64,000 nt of DNA from Amphirosellinia nigrospora (taxonomy: Eukaryota; Ascomycota; Sordariomycetes; Xylariales; Xylariaceae). The position numbers were made by a program, and so were the translations under genes. The notes under the pieces are model-generated. The model did no database searches. It was given only the letters and a program-made list of their open reading frames with translations, and was not told the origin of the DNA. The stretch lies in contig SCHM01000001.1 of assembly GCA_004123355.1 (NCBI GenBank), forward strand, positions 13,746,937 to 13,810,936, in the 5' to 3' direction. Positions 12,221 to 24,104 of the stretch are shown in pieces; position 1 is the stretch's first letter; each line of letters opens with the position of its first letter.

Positions 12221-13428
12221 TCATTCGTCTCCACGGGCGAGGCCTTTGAAGTTCCTCGTCCCCTCCGACTCGGCCTCGGATATCTCGGTGGCATACGAAC
12301 TCTCTCCACACCCACCGCTGCCACCCCCCCTGTCGCCATCCCCAATGTCAAGGCTCTCAGCCCCAAGTTTGCCTCTCTTCATAGGGCTTACATTGCGGCT
12401 TTGCGATCTGTGCGCCGTCATCTGCACCCGGGTCATGGCCCTTGCACGATATTTGGAAGTGGTCGGGTCGAAGACACGGACCTTGCATTCCTGCTGCTCT
12501 CCGGCGGACATGAAAGGTGTGGCACTCTTAAAAATACTGAAAGCAAAGCGCGCAAAAAGGAGAGGAACGGCTGTTGAAACACGCGACTGCAGCTCGCGAT
12601 TGTGGTATAGATGAAGGAGCTCAGCGGCCGCCCCAGGCTGCAGGACATGCGTGAGAAGGACCGGGCGTCCCGCGTCTTGACACTTAGGTGCGAACACGAA
12701 TCGTGACGCATCCATAAGCCAATACAAGTCGCGACGGAGGAGTATGCCGTTCTTTTCATCGTCGATACCGGATCGGCCCCCGGCAGGTATGGGACTGCTG
12801 CAGTACCGAGTCATACGATTTCGGTCGAACCATGACGCATGTGCGCTTGGCACCAGGTGCGCCACTTCTGTCGCTTCTGAGCAAGCAGTGATGCGGCAAG
12901 TTCGGTCCCGTGCCCTGATGATCATCTCGGAATCGGATACGGTGCCCGGGGATTCCATACTCCCCAGCGATACTTAGCACCGTATCCATGTTGAAATAGG
13001 CTAAGCATCATTTCCATCGGCGTGGGCGGCGTGAGCCGAGGACCAGAGCTGATGTGGGAACTCCCAGTCGTCGAAGCTTGTGACAATGGGGTATGCGTTG
13101 GCTAGGTCGAAGGCCGAGGGGTCCCGGCCGACGCAGAAGTAGTACGAGTCGTCGCGTAGCAATTGCCGGGGAACGGCTTGGTACGTGTGATGCTCGTCCT
13201 CGTCGTTATGGGACCGTCGCGCGAGCCACCCTTCGCGAAGGTATTTCCGGATATGACACTACATGCCGTATGGGCAAAGTCGTAATCAATACCTTCACCA
13301 TCGACGGCGTAGAGGGTCAGCAAAACGTTGGCGCCGTCAGGATAGACGGGGTGCAGGAAGTCAACGACGCGTGGCGCCGTTACCTGTTGCCGGCTGATTT
13401 CGGTGATACTTGGCCGGATGACAACCAT
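12221..13428 (-). CDS. HNH endonuclease-domain protein, frameshifted
   Basis: Member of the fungus-specific HNH nuclease-domain family. The ATG at 13428 leads into RVVDFLHPVYPDGANVLL, then a middle region (QLLRDDSYYFCVG, SFDDWEFPHQLW), then the nuclease core: RDRTCRITACSEATEVAHLVP, the AH pair carrying the metal or general-base His, followed by the second half DDEKNGILLRRDLYWLMDASRFVF with the NGILLRRDLH-like zinc/metal module (His replaced by Tyr). A Gly/Ser-rich tail ends at 12221. The frame slips near 13225 (explained by one base lost from a C-run on the plus strand) and again near 12980. The substitution at LYWLMD (where family members usually have LHxxFD) may mean weak or no catalysis. 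Cellular role unknown. Confidence 0.65.
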
Positions 13429-15764
13429 ATTGCTATTACTTCCAAAGAAATAAGTATTTCTAATAGTAATATACGGTAGTAAAGCAAAGAATATGGTTTG
13501 CAGGCGAGAGTAAACAAACGCGGTTTACTAGTAGGAATGAAAGTATACGCGCACGCGTAGGACGTTGACTTCAAATACCAAGGGAGTCTACACAGTCTGT
13601 TGACACAGTGCCGAACTATGTATTTACATTAGCTAAGACCAAAACAATGCAACTACTAGCACTCTCTCCCTTCGTCCAAAGATTTGTTGCTGGTGGATGA
13701 CTTCCGAAGTTAACCACTAATTGTTAGAATGATTTGTTCAAAGTTTGGTGTAGATTACAAAGGACCTCCAACAGGGTTTAATAATCTTTGAGCGATTCTC
13801 TGACATTAAGTTGAATTAGACTAGGCTCTAAATCCCGTCTGTAGTAGACGACATTTTTATACACGCTCGTCCGTGTATGATGGGCAGTAGGAGGCATTGG
13901 ATAGCCAGTAGATTTCCGGCGTCGACATCCTGATACCTGTGTGGGGACTCGGCTGGTTTTAGGAGGGACCGGGGTTGTTCCTATAAGAAACATGTATTTC
14001 TAAAAGATTCAAGGCTCAACTATTCTCTACCTTAGTTTCCTACTCGATGTAATATGTTGGTATGCCTAGTGGACCATGATTTCTAGAATCTAAAATCCAT
14101 TTGAGCAGGATGAAACAATAAATACGAAAAAGGTATATCAACTACCGATAATCTAAGAGTATTAATCATTGATGCATTTACATCCGAATGTATCACATAT
14201 AATTAGACAGACATGGGCTTATGTTATCCGGCAGGTGTTGACGTAAACCACGCCAGCTGTAGCTGAATACGCACCACGATAATCTTGCAGTCGTAGGATT
14301 TAGTACTTACTTTGGTAGCTAGCTGAGTGCCTAAAACATGATCACGTGTCACTTTAGGAGGCGGCTCGAACGCAAGAGCCGAAAAGCCGACCAAGGACCT
14401 TATGACTTGGGTTGATGGGCCTTGACCGGTATGAATGTCCGGTTTTCTCGTGATATTTTTCGAGTGCAAGACTCGCCCTAGAACTAGAGCATTTTCAGGG
14501 CAGGATCAAGGACGAGACACAAGGGACTCATATTATCGCGGCAGCCGAGGTTCCTTCAAATGGTGTTGGCCCTACGCCTGTTCTAAAAGACCATGATAAA
14601 GATACTGGTGGAGAAAGCACATCTTGTATGCAAGATTTCGAAAAGAACTTAGACAGCTTGCGTAGTAAACCAAAACGTGTGTCAAGAAAAAGACAAGGGG
14701 GCAAACGGGGAAAGATGACAAAGATAGCAAGAGCTGCTCTGGCGGCAGCATGTCACTTCTCCTAGAAACATTTCGTTTACGGCTCGTGGGTGCTAGCCCT
14801 TAAAAATGAAGGCATCCTTGCCCCTAGGTCGAACGGGCCGCTTGTTTCTCGACTGCCCTCAAGATCTCCGCAGGTTACGGGATAAGACACTGGTTCCGCC
14901 CCCACCGCCTGATGCATGTTAGCGAAACCTAGTGTTCAATGCATCACGTATGGTACAGTCCTCTAAGCAACCAGCAGGACAACCAGCATGAAATACTCAT
15001 CAGGGTAATGTCGCGTTGGTTGGCTGTATCCTAATAAAAAGTGCAATAATACACCAAGTGACCCTGGCAACTGCTTCTGCATCACATTCTTTATAGAAGG
15101 TGGCGGAAAACCTAAAATGTCAATCATCTTCTTGTAATATATCTTGTGGCCATGCAGCCGTAGCCTTTTCCCAAATTGGGATTTACTTGCCAAGTGATCT
15201 TTCTCGTATCTGCAACACTTTGATGAATGATTGAGGCTGTCCAGATCACAGCGTATCAGCAGTTCCTTGGGGCGTTGCATGAGAGATGATGTCACACGGA
15301 CTAGTACTGTACATCCACGCCAAGATCGCTAAGGCTGCCAAGTCCTTGTTGGCAGCTGGTGCAGTTGGAGATAATAAACATTGGTCGGCAATGATCTCTG
15401 CAAGAGGAACCAACAATAAGGCGTGAAGGGCCCAACTCGAATAGACTGGATGAGTTGGGCGCTTAGAATTCAAGCATAAATAGAAGGCCAGTTCTCTGAC
15501 TGGAAGGAAGGAGGACCATGGACCTTGAGAGACCATAAAGATTTATTAGCTGAATTGACTAAGTTCCAAGCCCTTGAACACAAGCCCTTATCACAGATGA
15601 TAAACTACGGCAAGCATATCAATATCAACAGATTTAAGCCGGCCCAGCCTGCTTGGCCATTGATTTGATTATTATACTCATTAAGAACACTAGGTATCTT
15701 ACCAACAGATCTTCGTTTCAAATTATATTGAAAACCCTAACTTGATCTCTCAAAAACTGTTAAG
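13429..15764. other. Gene-poor stretch with an orphan terminal exon-like segment
   Basis: No complete gene. Plus strand 14500-14766 is open after a TTTCAG acceptor-like site and encodes a hydrophilic stretch ending in a basic patch (KPKRVSRKRQGGKRGK) and a TAG; it could be the 3' exon of a decayed gene. On the minus strand, 14963-15536 holds two overlapping open frames of plausible composition in different frames. Neither is recognised. Confidence 0.25.
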
Positions 15765-16001
15765 ATGGCCCTTTCACAACAATGCCCGCTGGCGAACTTC
15801 GGGCTTGGCGCCTGCAAGACCTGCACCTGTAACAGCTTCGGTAGTACGGCGGGCTCAACAGACTCGAGCCACACCTGCGCTTGTGGACATAAATATGGCA
15901 GTTCGACACTCCTAACACCCCTTCTCCATGGCTTGACTGACACGAATAATAGATCATCTCGAGCTTTGATCAATCGTCCGTCTCGCGCGTTACCTAGCTA
16001 G
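15765..16001 (+). CDS. Small CxC-rich protein, possible zinc-binding peptide
   Basis: An open frame of 78 codons from the ATG at 15765 with two clustered Cys/His elements: ACKTCTCNSF and HTCACGHKYG, spaced by a Gly/Ser/Thr-rich linker. The pattern C-x2-C-x-C ... C-x-C-x2-H recalls short zinc-binding modules found at the ends of many fungal proteins and in small stand-alone genes. After residue 45 the sequence becomes nondescript, so the real coding part may end in an intron or stop earlier. No neighbour suggests a function. Could also be a chance frame; the Cys spacing is the only support. Confidence 0.4.
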   Translation: MALSQQCPLANFGLGACKTCTCNSFGSTAGSTDSSHTCACGHKYGSSTLLTPLLHGLTDTNNRSSRALINRPSRALPS

Positions 16002-16793
16002 GGGTTGCGATGCTCTGTGTAGGGCCAATAGTCGGATGGTGCTCGTTTTAAAACAGGTTAAATGGTTTTTTAGCATGGATAATGGATGGGTATAGTCTTT
16101 CTGTTTACTAAGCCTCGATTTTTAACATCGCCATAGTTTAAATAACTATTCACCCGAGACTTTCTCTAAGCTTTGGTTTATGCAAGCCATATCTAGCTTG
16201 AAGTGATATAGCCGATAATAGCAATAGTCGTTTAATGTCCGTGCCCCCTGTATGATTCTTTTACGGCTTAAATAGGCAATTACGACTACAGCTTTCACTG
16301 TTTATTTTCTTAATTACGTGGTAAGTGCTACGAAATTGACCTTGATCTGTAAGCTTGCTCAGGTTTCGTGTGGTGTGGGTCATTTGAAGGTGACTGTCTT
16401 GGTATGGCGGAACTCCATTTCTGGATGCCAGAACTTCCAGTCCTTGAGTCCCAACCTCCGACCCGGGCCGGAGATTAATAACAAGGCATTTCCACGCCCC
16501 TATCTAGCATCCACGTCTCTGACCTTTAACAGACGTCTTACGTTAGAGGTCAGGATCTCACGCGCCTCGCGTAATCTCGCTATATAATCAGATATACGCA
16601 ACAACCTCGGGCTCAATGCACTGCGTATATATACTCGTGATCCAAGCAGACACACCGACGAGTCTGGCGGCGCAAACCCTTACATTTAAACCTTTTCTGT
16701 CGCAACGTTCCGAAAACTGTTCATAAAAGAACCTCATTATTATCAGTCATTAAGACTTGGCCAAATAATACATCTACAAGCCTCATCATCGTC
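16002..16793. other. Intergenic upstream of the esterase gene
   Basis: No gene supported. The last 150 bp before the esterase ATG at 16794 are the likely promoter; a TATATATA-like stretch at about 16625-16633 is the only visible element. Confidence 0.3.
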
Positions 16794-17751
16794 ATGGCTT
16801 CGGTCCCGATGCTCACATATCTCTTCCGCAAGGTCGTCGTCGTCTGTATTCGGACGGTGATCGGCTTCGTCGCCTCTGGCATGATCAAGCGCGACGCAGC
16901 TCTCATTCCCGCCGGAGTCAAAAGAGAACGCATCCGCATCCCGTCGCGAGAAGCCGGCCGATTCATCGACGCGGACCTGTACTCACTTTCCCCCAACGAC
17001 AGCAACAGCAGCTCGCCGGCTACAAAGCCGTCTCCCCCGGCCGTCTGGTCAACTTTCATGGGGCTGGGTTCATCTGCCCCGCGCTCGGCACCGACGCGCT
17101 GTTCTGCTCCCGCATAGTCTACGCCTGCGGTGACGGCGTCGTGGTCCTAGACGCCGACTACCGCAAGGGGCCCGAGACGACGTTTCCGGGCCCGCAGGAG
17201 GACATCGAGGATGTGCTGCGGTGGGTGGGACAGAGCAAGCGCTTCGACGCGTCGCGCGTCGCCCTGTCCGGGTTCAGTTCGGGCGCCACCCTGGCCCTCT
17301 GCGCCGCCGCCTCGCCGCAAGCCGTCGATGTCCGCGCCGTCATCGCCACGTACCCGCTGACGGACCTGACGCTGCGGAACGAGGTCCGGGCCGCGCCGCG
17401 GCCCGTAAAGCCGGTGCCTGACTGGATGATGGACGTGATGCTCGACTGCTACGTGCCGGACCGCGCGCGAAGGGCGGACCCACGCGCCTCACCCGCCCAC
17501 GCGGACCTCGCGGCTTTCCCGCCCACCGTGGCGTTCCTGCTGTGCGATGGCGACAACGTGATGCCGGAGGCGAATAGGCTGGCGGACAGGCTGGAGGGTG
17601 AGGCTGGGAAGAAGGTTGTAAGGTACACGGCGGCGCCGGGCATACATCATGGGTTTGATAAAGGCCCGAGCCGGGGTCGGAGGCGGCGAGGAAGCGGGAT
17701 GCGATATACGCGGTTGCGACTGATACCGTCCGGGAGGTATTTGGGCTATAG
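16794..17751 (+). CDS. Alpha/beta hydrolase, HSL-type esterase/lipase (abhydrolase_3), frameshifted
   Basis: Carboxylester hydrolase of the hormone-sensitive-lipase group, similar in layout to fungal steryl acetyl hydrolases. A hydrophobic N-terminus (VVVVCIRTVIGFVASGMI) could be a membrane anchor. The oxyanion-hole motif appears as NFHGAGF, the nucleophile elbow as GFSSGA, the acid as the Asp of LLCDGDNVMPEA and the catalytic His in GIHHGFDKG; spacing is normal. The GC-rich coding sequence continues in a shifted frame to a TAG at 17749-17751, giving the usual C-terminal helix (EAARKRDAIY). Two frame slips, near 17050 and 17668, are each explained by one C lost from a C-run. All three catalytic residues are present, so the enzyme is probably functional if these are assembly errors. 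Confidence 0.8.
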
Positions 17752-18433
17752 TGGATGGAGGCCGACTATTAGTACTCTGTATATATAGTCGATTGTAATA
17801 GGAACTGAGAGCTCCTAGTTGTCTTCACGAAGCGGAACTGATGGCTGGCATGCCGGTGTTTTCACGGTACCGTCAGATCCACGGCCGGCTCAGGTCCACT
17901 TTAAGCACCTATGCGCCTTGTTGCGTTAATAAGCGAAAGCTTAAAAACTAAATGATTAAATATATAGATAAGAAAGTAAAGTTATAGCCTAGAAGCCATT
18001 AATTATATTTCTCCGCACTTTTACATTGCGAACTTTACCTTGCCAACAAAGTTGGTCCGGACTGTCGTACCCCACAGAAACCGCTGGGGTCGCCCCATCG
18101 GGACTCCGCAAACCACTGTCAAGCCACATTTTAAGGTTTGGACCAGGGGCAAGCCACACGAACCGCTGGCAGGGGTCTGCCGGCGCCCCACTCCCTTGCA
18201 TAAAAGCCACACGTAGCCAGCCAGGTACATACTAAAATACCCACCGGCGCACGTTGCGAAGAAGTCACACACACATAAAACTTCATGACTTGCATTGGTA
18301 ACCTTGTTAAAGGACTGCATACGTGCATACATATACGTACTGTATCATTTTACAGTCACCGCTGTCCACGGGTCCCATAGGCGCCAACTACAAATTGCCC
18401 GGGACTCCAAAATCGATTGGTACAGCTCACGCG
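17752..18433. other. Intergenic, no supported gene
   Basis: Minus-strand open frames over 17989-18332 have no recognisable domain. An AT-rich patch lies at 17935-18010. Nothing else is seen. Confidence 0.3.
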
Positions 18434-20004
18434 CTATCTGTCGCTGCATATAAGCCATTTCTCCATCCCTAATGAAAATGAGGACTCTATCCAGTCCTTA
18501 ATTGCCTTAAGAGAGGCAATCAATACATATATCTCTGTGATATTTCTTGTCGAGCCAATAGTAAGAGGGCCGTAGAAATCAATCCATGTACCCTGGTCGC
18601 AGGCGAAGTACAGCTGCCACTCGTGATTTATGACCTCCACGACTAAGGTAGATGGGAGACGCTCCTCGCGACGGGAGCCCTCTAGTGAGGGCACTACAGA
18701 GACCAAGTACTCCCGGAGAAGGTACATCCGCTTATGCCACGCAGCCACCCAGATACCAAGCTGCAGCACAGGGTCCTGCGGTCCAACAGCTGCCTTTGTC
18801 TCAATAGAACAGGCGATCGGGCTCATCTGTAACGGTGGATATAGTGTTTGGTTCACGTGGGGGAGTAAGCCGCGCTCGATAGCCTCGTTATGAAGATGCA
18901 AGGACAAAACCTTGTGAAGAGGCGCGTCACTCCCAACATCCATAGCTAAGACGTAGTCAACCTTCTTACTGCTACTACGACTGTGCACATCACCATGTAT
19001 AGAGGAACCTTGATCAGTCCATACGTCGGAAGCCGATGCGATTGAAACCGAGCATGCAAATGAGCCGAGGCTATAGAGACCGAGGCCACAGAGCCCGAGT
19101 CGGGATCGATAGATGTTGTCTGCAATGAAGGGTCCAACAACTTAGGCTTGATCGGTATATAAGGACCCCAGATGGTGGCGGACATCACATTCACAACCCG
19201 AGCACCTCGCAGTTGTTTCGATTGCTCGAGCCGACCAGGACCTTTATTGCTTCGTGTCCTTGATGGATACACGAGCTTTAGAAGGGGTGTATGGACGAAG
19301 TGGTTCCAGCCAGTCTCGTGGTACTCGTATTTGGCTGCTTCCTTGGCCTCCAACGTGATCTCGTACAATGTATCGTATATGGCTTCTGCGCCAGCCGTCG
19401 CCTCTGGCATAAAGTAGTACTGGCGAGCTTCATCCTCCCCCACCAAGCTGACCACTTGATCGCGTACCTCAGATGGAATGATCCCTTCCTTGTGGCGGGC
19501 CTTCTGAATGAGAGAATATAAGCTCTTGACATCCTGGGGAAGGATGGCTGTGTTCCCTTCTAGATCCTTAATGTGCACAGGTTTTTAATAGTTCTAGGTT
19601 TCGCCTCGATTTGTGTTTTGTAGGACTCGATGATTTTGGGCGCTTGGACGGCGATCGAAGATACGTCGGAAATCTCGTCTTGGGTTTAGGCTTAGGCGTA
19701 AGATCTGCAAAGATTAATGCAAGGCAAAAGCGCGAATCCCGATAATCGCACCTGTAAGGTCATCCAGTTGATCGCTATCAGCAGCTCGTTCCCGGCTACC
19801 AGAAGTATCAGACTTGTGTGTTGGCGAAGGAGTGTCTGGTAAAATAGCGTTATAGGGAAGGATAAAGGCGTCGCTCGTGGAGCAAGCCCTTCCTCGGCGC
19901 GCGCTTTTAACAGGCCGCGCAGTCGGTGATGATATCTCGGGGACCGACTCAATCCAACTCTGAATGCGAAGACCTTTGTCGCAATGTAGTTCGTCCGCGA
20001 TCAT
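18434..20004 (-). CDS. PD-(D/E)XK nuclease-like domain protein, frameshifted
   Basis: Fungal-specific family with a restriction-endonuclease-like fold. The ATG at 20004 opens the usual N-terminus (SWIESVPEI) followed by a basic, Ser/Pro-rich low-complexity linker. One intron (about 19700-19747, GTGCGA..TTGCAG) joins LDDLT to a basic stretch (KPKPKTRFPTYLRSPSKR). Then come the helical domain (QDVKSLYSLIQKARHKEGI, AGWNH-like ETGWNHFVHTPLLKL) and the nuclease core: VDYVLAMD with the active-site Asp, CSIETK giving the E-x-K pair, QLGIWVAAWHKRM, and the final beta-strands (VINHEWQLYFA). The frame slips near 19580 (next to an A-run) and near 19060. Catalytic residues are retained. Function in fungi is unestablished; such genes are often expanded in subtelomeric and accessory regions. 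Confidence 0.7.
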
Positions 20005-20654
20005 AATGTTTAGTTTTCAACCAACAGCTACAATAAGATGGGGGATCAAGAAAAGTTGAAGTTCGAGTAAATTGATCAGTTGAACATCGAGGGGACTACC
20101 TACATGTACATAATTATGTCAGCAAACTCCACCATAGCCATGGCAACGGAGGAACAGCCACTCAATCGGTACCTGCGCCCCACCACGAGCCATAGCCACC
20201 CAAACAGAGCTGCCTCTGCCACGAGCTGTAACGTGTAAATGCATTGGTCGGAGATAAATTTACGTGCCTTTAGCAAGCCTTCTATCAAACCGAACAATCA
20301 TAAGGGGTAAGGACACAGAGAGTACGTCAGGGACAACTTTGTTTGATTGCGCCGCCCCTAACGACCGGGTGGCCATATCAATCCCCAATGTACTGCGATC
20401 ATACAAGCCCGCTATTATCCGCTCTACACCAGATCAAAGTACGATTTCATTGATGAAAGTATGAGTATTGACGAGTAAGTTATATAGTAGAGTGAGGTGG
20501 TACCTCAATACATATGGTAGATGTGTGTGAGGCGAAGTAGCCCCCCAACTTCAACATTTATAACTCCTAATTCACCCGCCAAGTCGCCCAGCATTAGTAT
20601 TATCGCTCTTACTCACCATCTTACCCTCATTCTTCTACCAGAGCCACTCAAGAC
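20005..20654. other. Intergenic between divergent nuclease and caspase-like genes
   Basis: Divergent spacer of 650 bp; should contain both promoters. No gene or clear motif is supported. Confidence 0.3.
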
Positions 20655-22231
20655 ATGGCTGCAGCCAGCTCCAGCAGAGCTCACTGGGCGATTCTGATCG
20701 GTGCCGAGGTTTCACATCAAAATAAAACCTTATAAGGAGCCGTTCAAGATGTTGTTGCCATCAACAGCTATCTCAGCACATGCGCACTGCCCGTAGACAC
20801 GGCCATATTATGTACTGAGCCTAATTTCACCACCGACGCAGGATTGCTAAGCTTCGAGCACCAAAGTCCGACCTACGCAAATGTCATCAAGTGCCTGAAA
20901 CGCGTTATTGCTGAAGGTCGTCAGGGCGATTATGTGTATATTTACTTCTACGGCCACGGGACGCGCAGCAAGGATGGGGCGCTTGCCCTGTGACTCTTTG
21001 ACCGAAGGCCTCCCGTTTACCGATACCTAGATAGTACAATCTTAAGAAGCGCAATTAATAAAACGGTTAACAGCAGAATGCTAGTCACTATTATTTTAGA
21101 CTGCTGCTACTCAAGCAGTGTGCTTCGGACAAATAGTCTTTATCACCTGAGTGCCCGGTATCTCCAATATAACACTGCAGTAGATGCCCACTCTAAGCAC
21201 TAAGATCCCTTCGTGAGCGACGACACAACCGAGAGCGGGGGGCAAATTTCGTGATACCACGAGGGGAGGAGCATGGTCGGAGGCTTCTTGACCCAAGTCA
21301 TTATTCAGTTCTCACTGCGTGCGATTCACACGAAGAGGCTACCGAACTAGATACTAGTGACGGAACTTCGATGGGCGCCCTCAGCTATTTTCTTTTGGAA
21401 TCGCTGACCACATTGCGGAAAAGAGGCGTACAAATCAGGCATCGCTCACTTCACCAACACCTACGGGCAAATTCTCATGCTCACTATCCCAGCCAGACGC
21501 CAATGTTTTATAGATGCGATGGAATATCCTTTTTTAATGCCTTCGCTCTCAAGAAATCTCTGGCTCTTGTGTCCGCCTACAGAGATACGAAGGGCCACGT
21601 AATACTAGACACTGGCAATGCCCATGGCGTCCATCATGAAGATGAATACGCCCTATATCCGCCCCTTCTTTCGAAAAATCAAACGCTGTTTAACAAAGCA
21701 ACAAATATCACGGCCAAAGTAGGTAGCATCCAAAGTCTCACATCTAGATTATATATAATTAATAATCCTATTAATGCGAGTATGGCGAAAGCCTCGATTT
21801 GGGTAGCTAAGTTGCAACACGCTTATTCTTTTCATTAAATTCGGGTCCAGATTGGCCGGGGCATATCGGATATTAATGAAATAGTCCGGTAGTCCAAAGG
21901 AAGCCCATTTCTCAGCCTGGTAGAAGAGAGGGACTATAATGGAACAGAATTAACACCGGACTATCTATCTGAAAGAGCCCTATTCAAGGTAGTCCTCAAT
22001 AACAAATCGGTGTATGAGGTTCAGTGCGAAAGCTTAGCGAGGGTCGAGAATTTCCCAGTTGTATTTGCTCGTGAAGCTGAAGTAGCCGGAACTCTAGTGA
22101 AGTTGCTAGAGAACCTAGCCTCTTTCAAAGCCATTGAGCAGATAGAGAACCGAAATCCGGATCCCGGCTTCGAAAAGTCCTTTTCTCTCTCCTACAACGA
22201 CCGGACCCCTGGCTCGGATGGATACTACTAG
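20655..22231 (+). pseudogene. Caspase-like (peptidase C14) domain protein, nonsense-mutated
   Basis: Remnant of a caspase-fold cysteine peptidase of the metacaspase-related type common in fungal genomes. The ATG at 20655 opens SRAHWAILIG, the first beta-strand. In the same frame follow GAVQDVVAINSYLS, the catalytic His in IYFYGHGTRSK and the catalytic Cys in IILDCCYSSS. Downstream, in another frame, YSVLTACDSHEEATE and GALSYFLLESLTT complete the catalytic domain; further open stretches (PDYLSERALFKVVL; then 22010-22231) belong to the C-terminal region. Unlike its neighbours the gene has in-frame TAA/TGA codons inside conserved segments (near 20731, 20992 and 21201) as well as a frame change near 21250, so this is probably a genuine pseudogene. 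Sequence related to the C-terminus may continue to about 22320. Confidence 0.7.
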
Positions 22232-22812
22232 GTTCAGCATGTAGAATACCTAACCCTCACATTTCTAAATTTGGATACTGCCTCCCAAATACGTAGTAAT
22301 CATCAGCTTGACCTCTAATTAGCAAGCCTTCAATGTAGACCTCAGTGGCCCACTTCGGTCCTTCAGCCGGCCATATCTCAATCTGGAAGGCAACCCCTCA
22401 CTGTTGCGTGTTATCCTGTTGTTGGTTGACTCTGCATACCAACATAGAGACATGATGCTATTACCAAGGCCCACATGGCCCAATAACCTCCAAGCATGTG
22501 TGTCTCTCCCATGGTTCTGTCTTGGCCGTGTAACAAGACCTCAGCATTCCCATGCACTTGCCGGAATGCCTTTACTTTAGTATAGCTGAGTAATAGCGTC
22601 AAGCCATGTTAGCTATTACTAGTACAAGGCCCTTTGAATACGCGATCTCTAACTTCAGGGCGCCCATTGAATAGCAATACGGGTGTCCTCATTCGTTGTG
22701 CCACTGTTCATACCTGCCTTCGGTTGGCTAGTCTTGCTCCGCAAGAATGGCGGCCAATGGTTCATACCCCTTGGCGACCTCTGTGTAGCAGTCCCGCTTA
22801 CTTTTCGTCCTT
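22232..22812. other. Intergenic, decayed 3' end of the caspase-like gene and spacer
   Basis: The first 90 bp still look like continuation of the caspase-like C-terminal region after a stop. Beyond that no gene is supported. Confidence 0.3.
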
Positions 22813-24104
22813 CTAGGCACAAACAGAAGCGTTTTGCTCACCGATAGCAAGAGAGACTAAGCGGCCTAGCGGAGTAGACCCATCTTCTTGTATCCCAAAC
22901 TCCTCCATATCGCGAAAAATCTCATCGATGTAGTCTCCAGCACCGGACATATGGAGAATGCGTGAGATGGCACGATGAATAGCAAGCAGTCGGGGCGACG
23001 GGGGCTCGATTGTTCGTTCCGGGGTAAGGAACAGCTCACGAATTACAGGAAGCCTCGGATCCCGGATATGATGTCTTGGACGCAACGTTGTGATCGTATA
23101 GGTGTGATCACGACCAGGCGCGGGCTCAAAGAAAAGCTGAAAAGAGCCAAACCTTTCGTGCAACTCTTTAGTCAGGGTAAGAGCATTATGCGGCCGGTCA
23201 ATTTCGGGGCCTTGGATCAGTTCCGCAACTCCAATATCGAACATGTCAAGTATTGCAATCGCCGCTCTCTTACCCGCATCCTGAAACTAATGTTTAGTTT
23301 AAAGGGTTGTTGAGCCACCGCCAGACAGGTTTTGAAGATATACATACCAGTTCGCCCGCTGTGTTCAACTTTGTCAAGGAGTGCGGCAATATATGGCGAC
23401 TTCCAGACTTACGGGACCGAGGTCGTCGGATTCCAATAGATTGCCCTCATCATCTTTAGCGTCGGACGGATTCGTCTTCTCTCGTAACGTCATTTCCTCG
23501 TAATCGAATCTGCGCGATATGACGCAACGGTGATGATCACGAAGAAGACAATCCCTTCGTAGGGTTGATATCCGGTTAAGAGTTCCGACGGACTCACGCC
23601 CAGCGTCGCGGCCTTGAACTCGTCGAACTGCGGAATACAGAGCCGGAGTAGGCTGTGGCGTCTGCTTGGTAGACGCTTTCACTGGGTGGTTATTAGTAAC
23701 TACCTAATGAACTAAGAGGCCAACTGCCAGCTGGGCCGGGGGGGGGGCAGGGCCTTACTGGGCAGAAAGAAGTTGTTGAACAAATAGTCGGCGAAGTCGA
23801 AGAATTTCGAGCGGACATCCTCCAAATTGACAAGTTCGTTCCCATCAATGGGGGAATCGATGGCTTGATAAAAGGCCCGTAAGAAGCGGTCCCCCGACTC
23901 TGGCGAGAGAGAATTTTCGTAGGTGTAATGAATTAGGCGAGGAGGGCTGAAACTAGCGGCAGGTATGTCTTCGTCGAATTTGTTACAGATGGTGATGAGC
24001 TTACGGCTAGCCCGCTCGCGTAATGCAGCATCCAGGGAGGGCGTTGAAGAGAAGTCCACGATGCCCTCGAGCGAGGTTTGGTGGCGGTGGTGAGGCGCTG
24101 GCAT
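22813..24104 (-). CDS. HNH endonuclease-domain protein (second, distinct copy)
   Basis: Three exons: 24104-23759, 23681-23348 and 23280-22813; introns of 77 and 67 bp with GTAAGG..CCCAG and GTATGT..TTCAG borders, both in phase with the family sequence. The N-terminal helical region (LIHYTYENSLSPESGDRFLRAF) precedes the nuclease core LLRDHHRCVISRRFDYEE and LEVA-ILPHSLTKLN, where the catalytic AH pair should stand; a single C missing from a C-run near 23380 removes the His codon and shifts the frame. Exon 3 encodes the second half with the NALTLTKELHERFG element that supplies the N and H of the HNH motif, then the C-terminal LLAIHRAISRILHMSGAGDYID signature. Not a duplicate of the HNH gene at 12-13 kb: the sequences are clearly different subfamilies. 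Role unknown. Confidence 0.75.

Noticed and set aside
12744-13479. Plus-strand open frames over the HNH gene
   Set aside because: Shadows of the GC-rich minus-strand gene, which has clear HNH motifs.
17989-18332. 103-codon minus-strand frame
   Set aside because: Several overlapping frames of similar length exist and none shows a family motif.
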